DNA of 64,000 bases from Acidobacteriota bacterium (GCA_016195325.1 JACPZX010000029.1:1-64000); one strand, 5' to 3'. Numbered from the stretch's first letter, positions 1 through 9,170 are shown. Numbers and translations: made by a program. The notes: generated by a model from the letters alone, not told the origin.

Positions 1-1821
1 CAGGTCCTCACGGGGGTCGCGTCCTTCATCGCGGAGCGCCGGCACTCGGGGCTCCTCCAGGTCTTCGGCAGGCTCGCCCCCGGCGCGACCTTCGAGGGGG
101 CGGAGGCCGAGATGAGAACGATCGCGGCGCGCCTCGCGCGGGAGCATCCGGAGGAGAACAAGGGGTGGAGCGCCACCGTCCTCCCGCTCACCGAGGCGGT
201 CCTCGGCCCGAACGACCGCGCGGCGTGCGCGCGCGGGGCGGCGCTCGCGCTCGGCATCGCGGCGCTCGTGCTCCTCATCGCGGGGGCCAACGTCGCGAAC
301 ATCCTCCTGGCGCGCGCGCTCGATCGCCGGAAGGAGATGGCCGTGCGCCTCGCTCTGGGGGCGAGCCGGATCGACATCGTCCGGCTCCTGCTCCTCGAGA
401 ACTTCCTCGTCGTCGCCGCCGGGGCCGGCGTCGCCCTCCACCTCGCGACGTGGGGGCGCGACCTCGTCCTCCACGCGGGATGGCCGGCGCTGCCGCCGAC
501 GCTCGACGTGCCGATCGACGCGCGCGTCTTCGCCTTCGTCGTCGCCGTGGCCTCGGCGGTCGGCGCCTCGTTCGGCCTCCTCCCGGCGCTCCAGGGATCG
601 CGCCCCGACCTGCGCGCCGCGCTCGCCGCGGGCTCGGGCGGGGCGGCGACGCGACGCGGGGGGACCCTCCGCACCGCGCTCGCCGCGGGCCAGGTCGCTC
701 TCGCCGCCGCGTGCCTCGTGGCCGCCGGGCTCTTCCTCGAGAGCCAGCTCAACGCGGGGCGCGTCGATCCCGGCTTCGAGCGCGAGAGGATGCTGGTCGC
801 CTCCTTCGACCTCGGGCTCCAGGGATACGATCGCGATCGGGCCCAGGCCTTCCAACAGCGCGTCGTCGACGAGGTGTCGAAGATCCCGGGGGTGACGTCG
901 GCCGCCGTCGCCGATCGGGTCAACCTCATCGGGGGCGGGATGCTGACCACGGCCTACCTCGAGGGGAGCCCGGCCGACGGCCTCGTCCTGCGCGCCAGCA
1001 CCGTGGGCCCCGGATACTTCGAGACGATGGGGACGCCGATCGTCGCGGGGCGCCCCTTCCAGCGATCGGACGGCGAGCCGGGGGCGCTCGGCTGGGCGGT
1101 CGTCAACGAGACGCTCGCGAAGAAGCTCTGGCCCGGGGCGGACGCGGTCGGCAGGAGGTTCAGGCTCGCCAACGTCGACGAGACGTGGGTCGTCGTCGGC
1201 GTCGCGAAGGACGGCCGATACGACACCTTCACCGAGGAGCCCTCGCCCCACCTGTTCATGACGACGCTGCAGGTCCCGGTGACCGACCTGACGCTCCACG
1301 TGCGGACATCCGCCGACCCGGCGGGGCTCCTCGAGGCGGTGCGGCGCGAGATGCGCGCCCTCGACCCGACCCTCCCGCTCCGAAGCGTGAGGACGATGCC
1401 CGAGGTCCTCGATCAGGCGATGTGGCGCCAGAAGCTGGGGACCGACTTCACGATCGCCCTCGCCGCGGTCGCGCTCGGGCTCGCCGTCCTGGGCGTCTAC
1501 GGCGTGATGTCGTGCGCCGTCGCCGAGCGCCGGCGCGAGATGGGGATACGGGCCGCCCTCGGCGCCCGCCCGGCGGACCTCCTCTCGCTCGTCATCGCGC
1601 GCGGCGTGAGGCTGACCGTCGCCGGGCTCGCCTGCGGATTGACCCTCGCGGTCGCCGCGTCGCGCTGGCTCTCGGGGTTCCTCTTCGGCGTGGAGGGAGT
1701 CGGCGCCGCGACGCTCGGGGCGACCGCTTTCGTCCTGCTGGCGGCGACGCTCGCGGCGTCGTATTTTCCTGCCGCCCGCGCCGCGAGGTCGGACCCTCGG
1801 GAGACGCTGCGGGCGGAGTGA
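1..1821 (+). CDS. FtsX/MacB-like ABC transporter permease (ADOP type), 5' end outside window
   Basis: The reading frame is open from the first base, so the N-terminus lies outside the window; about 606 residues are present. It carries two permease halves: a first FtsX segment with hydrophobic helices around 240-470 nt (the LLIAGANVANILLARA-type core followed by RRKEMAVRLALGASR) and a C-terminal FtsX segment ending in the typical ARSDPRETLRAE tail. Between them is a periplasmic MacB-like domain. This duplicated arrangement without an ATPase gene nearby is typical of the permeases called ADOP in Acidobacteria. The gene at 10653 is a full-length paralogue. Substrate unknown; such proteins probably act as mechanotransmission or export permeases with an ATPase encoded elsewhere. 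Confidence 0.88.
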   Translation, partial: QVLTGVASFIAERRHSGLLQVFGRLAPGATFEGAEAEMRTIAARLAREHPEENKGWSATVLPLTEAVLGPNDRAACARGAALALGIAALVLLIAGANVANILLARALDRRKEMAVRLALGASRIDIVRLLLLENFLVVAAGAGVALHLATWGRDLVLHAGWPALPPTLDVPIDARVFAFVVAVASAVGASFGLLPALQGSRPDLRAALAAGSGGAATRRGGTLRTALAAGQVALAAACLVAAGLFLESQLNAGRVDPGFERERMLVASFDLGLQGYDRDRAQAFQQRVVDEVSKIPGVTSAAVADRVNLIGGGMLTTAYLEGSPADGLVLRASTVGPGYFETMGTPIVAGRPFQRSDGEPGALGWAVVNETLAKKLWPGADAVGRRFRLANVDETWVVVGVAKDGRYDTFTEEPSPHLFMTTLQVPVTDLTLHVRTSADPAGLLEAVRREMRALDPTLPLRSVRTMPEVLDQAMWRQKLGTDFTIALAAVALGLAVLGVYGVMSCAVAERRREMGIRAALGARPADLLSLVIARGVRLTVAGLACGLTLAVAASRWLSGFLFGVEGVGAATLGATAFVLLAATLAASYFPAARAARSDPRETLRAE

Positions 1822-1824
1822 CCG

Positions 1825-2130
1825 ATGCCCTCGAAGCGCCCGCTTCCTTCCCGCGTCGTCGCCGCGATCGACCGATCGAGGATGCTGTCGATCCGCGCCG
1901 GCCTTGCGCATCGCTTCATCGGGATCTGGGCGGTCGTGGTGGAGCGCCGCGTCTTCGTCCGCTCATGGAGCCTCGAGCCCCGGAGCTGGTACCGGACGTT
2001 TCTCGAGGATCCGATCGGGGCGATCCAGGTCGGCGGCCGCACCCTCGCGATCCGCGCCGTGCGCGCGCGCGGCGAGCGGATGAAGGACGCGGTCAGCCGC
2101 GCCTACCTCGAGAAGTACCGGCGGGGCTCG
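1825..2130 (+). pseudogene. DUF2255-family protein, 3' end lost
   Basis: The ATG follows the permease stop by three bases. The first ~100 residues look like the DUF2255 family: AIDRSRMLSIRAG, then IWAVVVERRVFVRSW, WYR, a GAIQVGG strand and AVSRAYLEKYRRGS. At about 2125-2135 the resemblance ends and the frame runs on as arginine/serine-rich, non-native residues to a stop at 2341-2343. In the +2-shifted frame the end of an unrelated SRPBCC gene begins exactly there. I read this as a deletion that removed the DUF2255 tail and the SRPBCC head. Function of DUF2255 is not known. The family assignment is from memory of the motif pattern. Confidence 0.6.
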
Positions 2131-2483
2131 ATCGCTGGTGGACGAAGACGTCGAGCGGCGAGCCGGCGATCGGCGCGACGTACGCCCTGGGCTTCGGGCC
2201 GGGGTACGACTGGCGCGCGCGCGTCGCGAAGTGCCACCCCGGCTCCGAGTTCGAGCTCGAGATCACGGCGGCGGGGCCGGACTGGATCGGCACGCGGGTC
2301 GGGTGCCGGCTGGAGCCGGAGGGGGCCTCGGTCACCCGCGTGAGGTTCCATCACACCGGGTGGCCGACCGCGAACGAGCACTGGCGCGTGTCGTGCTACT
2401 GCTGGGCGATGTATCTCCGTCTCATGCGCCGCTTCATCGAGCACGGGGAAACGGTTCCCTACGAGGACCGGCTCGACGTCTGA
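2124..2483 (+). pseudogene. SRPBCC (AHSA1-like) domain, N-terminus missing
   Basis: The translation from LDRWWTKTSSGEPAIG through GPDWIGTRVGCRLEP, VRFHHTGWP and the C-terminal helix (WAMYLRLMRRFIEHG, ending EDRLDV) matches the second half to two thirds of SRPBCC/AHSA1-type proteins. These normally start with about 25 more residues, a beta strand and a short helix leading to the (G)LxxWW motif. No start codon with a ribosome-binding site precedes the domain in its own frame. The frame upstream of 2124 is a shadow of the permease and DUF2255 genes. It is probably a remnant joined out of frame to the DUF2255 fragment, unless an assembly error removed the middle. Confidence 0.65.
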
Positions 2484-2511
2484 CGACGCGGGCCGACGTC
2501 CAGGAGGCGTG

Positions 2512-3042
2512 ATGCGAAAAAGATGGATCTCGATCGCCGGGGTCGTGATGGCCGCGGCGCTGGCGCCCGCGCGCGCGGCGGCGCCCCCGCCCCTCTCCCC
2601 GCTCGACTTCCTCATCGGATCGTGGGTGGCCGGCGACAACTCGGGGGCCCTCGGGCCCGGCACCGGCTCGTGCTCCTTCGAGCGCGGGCTCCAGGATCAC
2701 GTGATCGTGAGGACGAACCACGCCGAGTACCCGGCCGCGAACGGCGCTCCCGCCCGCAAGCACGACGACCTGATGGTGATCTTCCCGGCGGCCGGGGGAG
2801 CCGTCGAGGCGAGCTACTTCGACAACGAGGAGCACGCCATCCACTACGCCGTCACGTCGCCGGCGGCGAACGAGGCGGTCTTCGTGAGCGACGCCGCCTC
2901 GGCCGCGCCGCGGTTCCGCCTGACCTACAAGCTCCGCCCGGACGGCGTCGTGCTCGGGGAGTTCTGGATCGCCCCGCCGGGCCAGCCGGAGGCCTTCAAG
3001 TCCTACCTGACCTGGGAGCTGAGGCGCCCGCAGGGCAGGTGA
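2512..3042 (+). CDS. secreted calycin-like hypothetical protein
   Basis: About 176 residues with an N-terminal signal peptide (KR, hydrophobic AGVVMAAALAPA, cleavage near ARAAA). The mature part opens with LDFLIGSWV, the signature start of small beta-barrel families such as DUF1579 or nitrobindin-like calycins, and continues with alternating strand motifs (CSFERGL, FRLTYKLRPDG, FKSYLTWELRR). I cannot assign a ligand. An AGGAGG at 2502-2507 precedes two candidate starts, GTG 2509 and ATG 2512; the ATG has the better spacing. The stop overlaps the start of the next gene (GTGA), suggesting translational coupling with the methyltransferase. Confidence 0.65.
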   Translation: MRKRWISIAGVVMAAALAPARAAAPPPLSPLDFLIGSWVAGDNSGALGPGTGSCSFERGLQDHVIVRTNHAEYPAANGAPARKHDDLMVIFPAAGGAVEASYFDNEEHAIHYAVTSPAANEAVFVSDAASAAPRFRLTYKLRPDGVVLGEFWIAPPGQPEAFKSYLTWELRRPQGR

Positions 3043-3881
3043 GACAGAACCTCCACCTCGCGTGGCAGGCGTGGCGCGGGCGGCGCGCGAAGGAGAGGCT
3101 CGGCCCGCACGTCGGCGCGCTCCTCGTCACCACCGTCGCCGGGACCTTCGCCATGGATCCGGAGGACCGGGGGGTCGGCTGGATCCTGCGGCGCGACGGC
3201 GAGTACGGCCGCGAGGAGCGCGAGCGCATCGGAGGCCGCCTCGATGCGGGAAGCCGGCTCCTCGTCGTCGGCGCCCACGTCGGGTCGCTCGTCGTCCCCC
3301 TCTCCAGGCTCTGCCTCGCATCCGTCGCCATCGAGGCCAACCCCGCGACGTTCCGGCTTCTCGAGATCAGCCTGGCCCTGAGCGGCGTCACGAACTGCCG
3401 GGCGCTGAACGTCGCCGCCGGCGATCGAGACGAGGCTCTCCCCTTCCTCGCGAGCCGCGCGAACTCGGGGGGGAGCAAGCGAGTCCCGAAGGAGCGGCGG
3501 TTCATGTACACGTACGACGCCCCGAGGACGATCGAGGTCCCCTCGCGCCGGCTCGACGATCTCCTCCCGGGCGAATCGTTCGACGTCGTCGTCATGGACA
3601 TCGAGGGGTCGGAGCCCTTCGCCCTCTCGGGGATGCCGCGCCTGCTCGCCTCGGCGCGGGCGCTGGTGGTCGAGTTCGTGCCGCACCACCTGCGGCACGT
3701 CAGCGGCGTCACCGTCGGGGAGTTCGTGTCGCGGATCACGCCTCACTTCTCGAAGCTGACGATCCCGTCGAAGGGGATCGAGGTCGGCGCCGGCGGCTTC
3801 CGCGCCGCGCTGCAGGGGATGTTCGACCGCGACGAGGTGGACGACGGCCTGATCTTCGAGAAGGAGCGGGCTCGCGCATGA
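3039..3881 (+). CDS. FkbM-family SAM-dependent methyltransferase
   Basis: About 280 residues. A glycine-rich SAM-binding strand (LLVVGAHVGS, residues ~71-84) is followed by an acidic strand end (AIEANP), and by the FkbM hallmark VVVMDIEGSEPFALSGM (~183-200), which in this family sits where the substrate hydroxyl is methylated. The family O-methylates sugars, polyketides or other small molecules; the substrate here is unknown. The start is GTG 3039, overlapping the previous stop by GTGA; no other start codon gives a plausible N-terminus. The protein has no signal peptide and is predicted to be cytoplasmic. Confidence 0.8.
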   Translation: MRQNLHLAWQAWRGRRAKERLGPHVGALLVTTVAGTFAMDPEDRGVGWILRRDGEYGREERERIGGRLDAGSRLLVVGAHVGSLVVPLSRLCLASVAIEANPATFRLLEISLALSGVTNCRALNVAAGDRDEALPFLASRANSGGSKRVPKERRFMYTYDAPRTIEVPSRRLDDLLPGESFDVVVMDIEGSEPFALSGMPRLLASARALVVEFVPHHLRHVSGVTVGEFVSRITPHFSKLTIPSKGIEVGAGGFRAALQGMFDRDEVDDGLIFEKERARA

Positions 3882-3940
3882 GATGACGGAATGACGCCGC
3901 ACGGATAGTATGCCTGCCGCGTTGGAGGGCCGAGCCGCGC

Positions 3941-6682
3941 ATGCCGGATGACACGGACCGTCGAGTTCCCGGGGAATTCTCCGGCACCCTCTCCCTCGGC
4001 GACATCGAGCGCGCGATCGATTCCCTCGCGGTGGCGGCTTACACGTGCGCCGCGGACGGCTCGATCACGAGGTTCAACGGCGCCGCGGCGGCGATGTGGG
4101 GACGGGTTCCCGCCCTGCGCCATCCCGCGGACCGGTTCTGCGGCGCCGCGCGGCTCAGCACCCTCGATGGCTCGCCTCTCCCGCACGACCGGACGTGCAT
4201 GGCCCAGACGCTGCGCCTGGGGTGCGGCTACGCGGACCAGCCGCTCGTCGTCGAACGACCGGACGGCCGGACGATTCGGGCCCACGCCCACTCGATGCCG
4301 GTGCACGGCGCTGCGGGCGAGCTGGTCGGCTCGGTCAATCTCCTCGTGGAGTCGGCGCCCCCGGGCGCGGCGCCTCCCCTCCCCGGCGCGAGCTGGACCG
4401 ACGCGGCGCTCTCGGCCGTCGGCGCCCAGTCCCGCAAGGGGTACTTCCTCGCCGACGAGCGCGCGGACCGGATTCTCTTCGCGAACTCGCGGTTCTTCAG
4501 CATCTGGGACATCGAGCGACTCGAGGCGGGAGCACGCGACGGATCGATCACTTCAGGCGAGATCGACCGCCACCTCGACGAGAGGACGCGGGAGAACGCC
4601 GAGGGGGAGCTGCGCCTCGTCGACGGCCGGGTCCTCAGCGTCGCCTCCACCGAAGTCCGCGACGCCCGGGGCGGTTACGTGGGGCGCCTGCAGCGCTTCG
4701 AGGACGTCGCCGAGACCCGGCGCGTGGAGACCGAGCTTCGAAGCGCGCGCCGACGCTACGAGACGCTCGTCGACACGGTGGAGGGCATCGTCTGGGAGGC
4801 GGACGTCGACACGTGGCGGTTCACCTTCGTGAGCGAGTTTGCCGAGCGGCTCCTCGGCTATCCGCGCGCGGAGTGGTACCGCGACCCGAGCTTCTGGACG
4901 GCGCACATCCATCCCGACGACAGGGAGCGCGCCGTCGCGTTCTGCATCGAGGCCACCCGGCAGCGCGCTCACCACGACTTCGAGTACCGGATGATCGCGG
5001 CCGATGGAACCGTGGTCTGGCTTCGCGACATCGTTCGCGTCGTGGCTCCCGACGGCGAGCCCGTGAAGCTCGTGGGGCTGATGATCGACATCACCGACCG
5101 CCGGAGGGCCGAGGCGGCGCTCGGGGAAAGCGAGGCCTTCCTGAGGCTCTCACAGCGGGCCGGGCGCTCCGGAAGCTGGGAGTGGGAGCTGGCGTCGAAC
5201 CGCGTCAGGTGGTCCGAGGAAATGTGCCGGATTCACGGCATCACGGCGCCGGAGTTCGCCGGCACGCTGCACGCCGCGACGGCGCCCGTTCATCCCGACG
5301 ACCGCCCGAAGCTCGAGCATGGGATCGAGCGCCTGCTGCGGACGGACGTCTTCACCGACATGGAATACCGCATCACGCGGCCCGGCGGGGAAGTCCGCGT
5401 CGTCTGGGGAAGCGGCGAGATTCAGTTCGACGAAGGCGGCCGCGCCTTCGCCGTCATCGGCACCGTCACCGACATCACCGAGAGGAAGCGGGCCGAGGAG
5501 GAGCGCCGCGCGCTGGAGACGCAGTTCCGGCACGCGCAGAAGCTCGAGAGCCTCGGCGTCCTCGCCGGCGGGATCGCGCACGACTTCAATAACCTGTTGA
5601 CGGCGATCCTGGGGTACGCGTCCCTCGCCCTCGCGGACGCCCCGAGCGGCTCCACCATCGAGCCGCAGATCCGCAAGGTCCTCGAGGCGGCCGAGCGAGC
5701 GTCCGACCTGACGAACCAGATGCTGGCCTACTCGGGGCGCGGCCGGTTCGTCGTCGAGACCGCCCACCTCGACGCCATCGTCGCCGACATGGCCGCGCTC
5801 CTGAACCTCGTCGTCTCCAAGAAGGCGCACCTGCGGCTCGATCTGCATCCTGCCGCGATCGACGGCGACGCGACGCAGATCCGGCAGGTCGTCATGAATC
5901 TGATCACGAACGCCTCGGACGCGCTCGGCGAGCGCGACGGGATCATCGCGCTCCGCACGGGATCCCGCCGGTTCGAGGAATCGGAGCTCGTCTCCCCCCA
6001 CCTGCCCGAGAAGCTCCCGTCCGCCGCGTACGCTTTCGTGGAGGTTGCGGACGACGGCGCGGGGATGAGCGAGACGACGGTGCAGAGGATCTTCGATCCC
6101 TTCTTCACGACGAAGTTCACCGGACGGGGACTCGGGCTGGCGGCGGTCCTCGGCATCGTCCGTGGCCACGGCGGGACGATTCAGGTATCCACCCGCCCGC
6201 AGGGTGGAACCACCTTTCGCGTCGTCCTCCCCCTGGCCGCGGAAGCGCCGCGCGCCCTCGGCGAGGAGGCCCCCTCGAGAGCGTCCGCCCGCTCCCATCG
6301 GGACGCCGTGCTCCTCGCCGACGACGACGAGTTCGCGCGGTCCTTCACGCTGCAGGTCCTCGAGCGGGCGGGGTTCGACGTGGTGGTCGCGACGGACGGC
6401 GCGGAGGCGATCGAGAAGTTCAGGGACCGCGTGGGGGAGATCCGGGCGGCGATCCTCGACGTGACGATGCCGCGGATGGACGGGTGGGAGACGCTCGAGC
6501 AGCTCCGGCGGCTGCGCCCCGGGCTTCCCGCCCTGATGATGAGCGGCTTCACCGAGAGCGACATCCTCGACCGGGCGCCGCAGAGCGCGCAGGCGCCCTT
6601 CCTGCACAAGCCCTATCGCCCCGCCGATCTCGTGGAGCGCGTCCGGAGCCTGGTCGGGATCGATCGGCCCGGCCGGCCGTGA
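3941..6682 (+). CDS. PAS-domain hybrid sensor histidine kinase/response regulator
   Basis: 913 residues, no transmembrane segment, so a soluble sensor. Order: an N-terminal PAS-like domain (~20-120), a second diverged sensor segment (~165-260), a PAS/PAC around 265-385 ending ITDRRRAE, another PAS/PAC (~395-510) ending ITERKRAEEE, then HisKA with the phospho-accepting His547 in GIAHDFNN, HATPase with NLITNASDA, DDGAGM and GRGLGLAAV, and a C-terminal REC with Asp840 (ILDVTMPRMDGWE) and the KPY motif. The kinase at 36112 has the same core and is a paralogue. The signal is unknown; the terminal REC may hand the phosphate on or give feedback. It ends 12 nt before the stop of the convergent gene. 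Confidence 0.92.
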   Translation: MPDDTDRRVPGEFSGTLSLGDIERAIDSLAVAAYTCAADGSITRFNGAAAAMWGRVPALRHPADRFCGAARLSTLDGSPLPHDRTCMAQTLRLGCGYADQPLVVERPDGRTIRAHAHSMPVHGAAGELVGSVNLLVESAPPGAAPPLPGASWTDAALSAVGAQSRKGYFLADERADRILFANSRFFSIWDIERLEAGARDGSITSGEIDRHLDERTRENAEGELRLVDGRVLSVASTEVRDARGGYVGRLQRFEDVAETRRVETELRSARRRYETLVDTVEGIVWEADVDTWRFTFVSEFAERLLGYPRAEWYRDPSFWTAHIHPDDRERAVAFCIEATRQRAHHDFEYRMIAADGTVVWLRDIVRVVAPDGEPVKLVGLMIDITDRRRAEAALGESEAFLRLSQRAGRSGSWEWELASNRVRWSEEMCRIHGITAPEFAGTLHAATAPVHPDDRPKLEHGIERLLRTDVFTDMEYRITRPGGEVRVVWGSGEIQFDEGGRAFAVIGTVTDITERKRAEEERRALETQFRHAQKLESLGVLAGGIAHDFNNLLTAILGYASLALADAPSGSTIEPQIRKVLEAAERASDLTNQMLAYSGRGRFVVETAHLDAIVADMAALLNLVVSKKAHLRLDLHPAAIDGDATQIRQVVMNLITNASDALGERDGIIALRTGSRRFEESELVSPHLPEKLPSAAYAFVEVADDGAGMSETTVQRIFDPFFTTKFTGRGLGLAAVLGIVRGHGGTIQVSTRPQGGTTFRVVLPLAAEAPRALGEEAPSRASARSHRDAVLLADDDEFARSFTLQVLERAGFDVVVATDGAEAIEKFRDRVGEIRAAILDVTMPRMDGWETLEQLRRLRPGLPALMMSGFTESDILDRAPQSAQAPFLHKPYRPADLVERVRSLVGIDRPGRP

Positions 6683-6694
6683 GGGGGCGCGCGC

Positions 6695-8146
6695 TCAGGC
6701 GACCGTGCGCGTCGGGCCTGCGCTCTCCACCGGAACGTCCTTGCGCACCGAGCGCACCCCGGCGCGCTCAAGGAAAGCCTTCGGCGGCTCGCCCCCGATC
6801 CGCACGATGACGTCGTCGTTGGCGAGAAGCGTCGTCTGACCGGCCACGTCGAGGACGGCGACGTCGCTTCGAATCTCTCGGACCTGCGCGCGGAGCAGGA
6901 GCTTCACGGCCCCCGCGCGGACTGCGGCCGCGAGCTTCGCCTGGTTCCTCTCGCGGGCCTTGTCGATCCGGGCGGCGCGATGGCAGAGCGTGACGTCGGT
7001 GCCGGGCTGGTTCGAGAGCCCCAGCGCCGATTCGACCGCGCTGTCCCCCCCGCCCACGACGAGGACGCGCCGTCCCGCGAAGACCTCCATCTCGGCGACG
7101 TCGTAGACGACCTTCCCGGCCTCCTCGCCGCGGACCCCGAGCCGCCGCGGCACACCGCGCCGGCCCATGGCGAGGACGACGCGACGGGCCCGAAATATCT
7201 TCCCGCCCGCCTCGACGTCGAAGAGGCCGTTCGCGCGGCCGACGCGCGTCACCTCGTGCCCCGTGAGGACGCTGAGCTTCGTCTCGGCGATGATCGCCTC
7301 CCACACGTGGATGAGCGACTCCTTCGAGGCGTCCGCGATCCAGAGATCTCCATACAGCGGCATCTTCACCGGCTCGGCGAGGAGGAGCTTGTGCCGCGGG
7401 TACTTGCGGATCGTGTCCGCGACGCTCCCCCGCTCAAGGACGGCGTACGACAGATCCGAGCGCTTGGCCTCGAGCCCCGCCGACAGCCCCGCGGGCCCCG
7501 ATCCCACGATGACGACGTCCCTCACCCCCGGAGCCGGGGGCGCCCCCGCTCTCTCGAGCCGGACCTGCTCGGCGATGTGCTCGATGGCGATCTTCCCCTC
7601 GTTGACGGCGTTCTTGATCAGCCCCCGCCCGCCCAGCTCCCCGACGACGTACAGGCCGGGGACGTTGCTCTCGAAGTGGACGTCGACGTCGGGGACCTCG
7701 ACGCGCTGCACCGAATCACCCGCGGAGAGGAAGATGGCGGCGACCGGACACGCCTCGACGCACTTCCCGTGTCCCTTGCAGAGCGCCATGTCGACGACGG
7801 CCCTTTTGCCGGCCATCGCGATCGCCCCGGGCTCGGGGCAGACGGGGACGCACAGCCCGCACCCGACGCAGACGTCGCCGCGGACGATGGCGTGGAGGGC
7901 CGCCGAGCCCGCCGCCCCCGCCCGCGACGCGGTCAGCGCTTTCAGGCCCACGACCTCGAACGCCCCGAGCGGGACGCCGCACTTCGCGCAGGAGTGCGCT
8001 CCCTCCGGGTTCACGGCGCCGCAGCGGGGGCAGGCGTTCCGGATGCCCGATCGCCGAGCGATGCCGGCGGCCATTTTCCGGAGGTGGCGACGCATCGCGA
8101 AGATCGTGATGGCGAGAAGGACGATCCCCGTGATCAGGTTGGCCAT
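6695..8146 (-). CDS. NAD(P)/FAD oxidoreductase with zinc ribbon and two 4Fe-4S motifs
   Basis: 483 residues. A hydrophobic N-terminal helix (ITGIVLLAITIFAM) could anchor the protein. It is followed by a zinc ribbon (CPRCG then CAKCG, ~39-57), a ferredoxin-like insert with CVGCGLCVPVCP (~93-104) and CKGHGKCVEACP (~123-134), an FAD Rossmann motif (VVIVGSGPAGLSAG, ~209) and an NAD(P) Rossmann motif (VLVVGGGDSAVES). No redox CxxC of thioredoxin reductase is seen in the nucleotide domain, so a YpdA-like or ferredoxin:NAD(P)H reductase chemistry is likelier. The second iron-sulfur motif has His in place of the second Cys. It lies 16 nt downstream of the b-type cytochrome gene on the same strand, implying a shared electron-transfer complex. 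Confidence 0.85.
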   Translation of the reverse strand: MANLITGIVLLAITIFAMRRHLRKMAAGIARRSGIRNACPRCGAVNPEGAHSCAKCGVPLGAFEVVGLKALTASRAGAAGSAALHAIVRGDVCVGCGLCVPVCPEPGAIAMAGKRAVVDMALCKGHGKCVEACPVAAIFLSAGDSVQRVEVPDVDVHFESNVPGLYVVGELGGRGLIKNAVNEGKIAIEHIAEQVRLERAGAPPAPGVRDVVIVGSGPAGLSAGLEAKRSDLSYAVLERGSVADTIRKYPRHKLLLAEPVKMPLYGDLWIADASKESLIHVWEAIIAETKLSVLTGHEVTRVGRANGLFDVEAGGKIFRARRVVLAMGRRGVPRRLGVRGEEAGKVVYDVAEMEVFAGRRVLVVGGGDSAVESALGLSNQPGTDVTLCHRAARIDKARERNQAKLAAAVRAGAVKLLLRAQVREIRSDVAVLDVAGQTTLLANDDVIVRIGGEPPKAFLERAGVRSVRKDVPVESAGPTRTVA

Positions 8147-8162
8147 GACGGCCCGGGGAGCA

Positions 8163-9170
8163 TCAGTGGAACCAGGTCGCGCCGACGGCGATCGCCACCA
8201 CGACGTGCACGACGACCGCCACGAAGGCGGTGACCGCGACGGGCTTGTGCAGCGCGTGCCAGAGGCCGAACGCCCGCTGCGTCGCCGCGAGCCTCCGGAT
8301 CTGCTGAGAGAGAGCCATCTCGCGACGCGCGAGCTGGACCACCCGCTCGATCGCGGCGCGGTCGAGGGCGCGCACCCCCTCCGCGCGCCGGCTGAGGGTG
8401 ATCTCGAGCCTCCGGGCCGCGCGGCGCCGCACCAGGTCGTCCCGCAGCATCGCGCGCGAGGCGCCCACGAACCCGGCCGCGCGCGCTCCGGCGTCGTCGA
8501 CGGTCAGGAGACCTCGGACGGCGCTGGGCGTCAGCCCGGTGCTCGCCACGAGATCGAAGAGGATCTGCTCCCGCTCGGCGGCCACGTCGTCGCGCGTCAT
8601 CTCGACGCCCGTCCGCTGGCGCGGGATGCGCGTGTACAGATAGCGGCCGACGAGGCCGCTGAGGTACACGACGAAGAGCGCGGCGTATCCCAGACCGATC
8701 ATCCCGGTGAAGCGCCATCCCGCGTGCGTCGCTGCGGCCCACGGCACGACCAGACCCGCCGCCACGTGCCATGTGAGCCAGACCGGGAGGCGGCCCGTGA
8801 AGGCGAGCTTCGACATGAACCTCTTGCGGATGGGGTAGAGCCAGAGGAACAGGAAGAGCGCGAGAGAGATGATCCCGAGCGACTGGCCGATGTAGCCCGA
8901 CGCCCGGAGCCAGGCGTGGAGCGGATGCCGGACGCGGACGGCCGGGGGCGCGGCGTAGTACGAGAGGCCCGCGAAGTTGATGACAACGAGGCCCGCCGTC
9001 AGAAGACCGACCGCCCATCGGGGCCCCTGGCTCTCCGACGCGGGTTTCGCCGCCGGGCGCGCCGGGTGTCGGGGCGCACGGTCCGGGACCGCGGGCGGCG
9101 CCGGCTCGCGAACTTCCGCAGCGTCCCGGCCTCCGCGGCGAGATGCGGCGATCTGCGTCGATTGGCTCAT
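8163..9170 (-). CDS. di-heme b-type membrane cytochrome, partner of the flavin/Fe-S reductase
   Basis: 335 residues: a proline/arginine-rich N-terminus, four hydrophobic helices (~51-72, ~93-113, ~128-148, ~155-176), a soluble helical stretch of ~110 residues, and a last helix near the C-terminus (~311-331). His135/His149 and His308/His322 are each 14 residues apart, the spacing used for bis-His ligation of two b hemes in cytochrome b-like proteins. The ATG at 9170 is preceded by GAGG at suitable distance; an upstream in-frame ATG at 9227 was rejected because it adds an unrelated leader. With the adjacent reductase it probably moves electrons between NAD(P)H and the membrane or periplasm. Family name not recognised. 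Confidence 0.7.
   Translation of the reverse strand: MSQSTQIAASRRGGRDAAEVREPAPPAVPDRAPRHPARPAAKPASESQGPRWAVGLLTAGLVVINFAGLSYYAAPPAVRVRHPLHAWLRASGYIGQSLGIISLALFLFLWLYPIRKRFMSKLAFTGRLPVWLTWHVAAGLVVPWAAATHAGWRFTGMIGLGYAALFVVYLSGLVGRYLYTRIPRQRTGVEMTRDDVAAEREQILFDLVASTGLTPSAVRGLLTVDDAGARAAGFVGASRAMLRDDLVRRRAARRLEITLSRRAEGVRALDRAAIERVVQLARREMALSQQIRRLAATQRAFGLWHALHKPVAVTAFVAVVVHVVVAIAVGATWFH

Noticed and set aside
165-2483. A single 772-residue protein ending in the SRPBCC domain
   Set aside because: Its first 640 residues are the out-of-frame reading of the permease and DUF2255 genes; only the end is real coding sequence.
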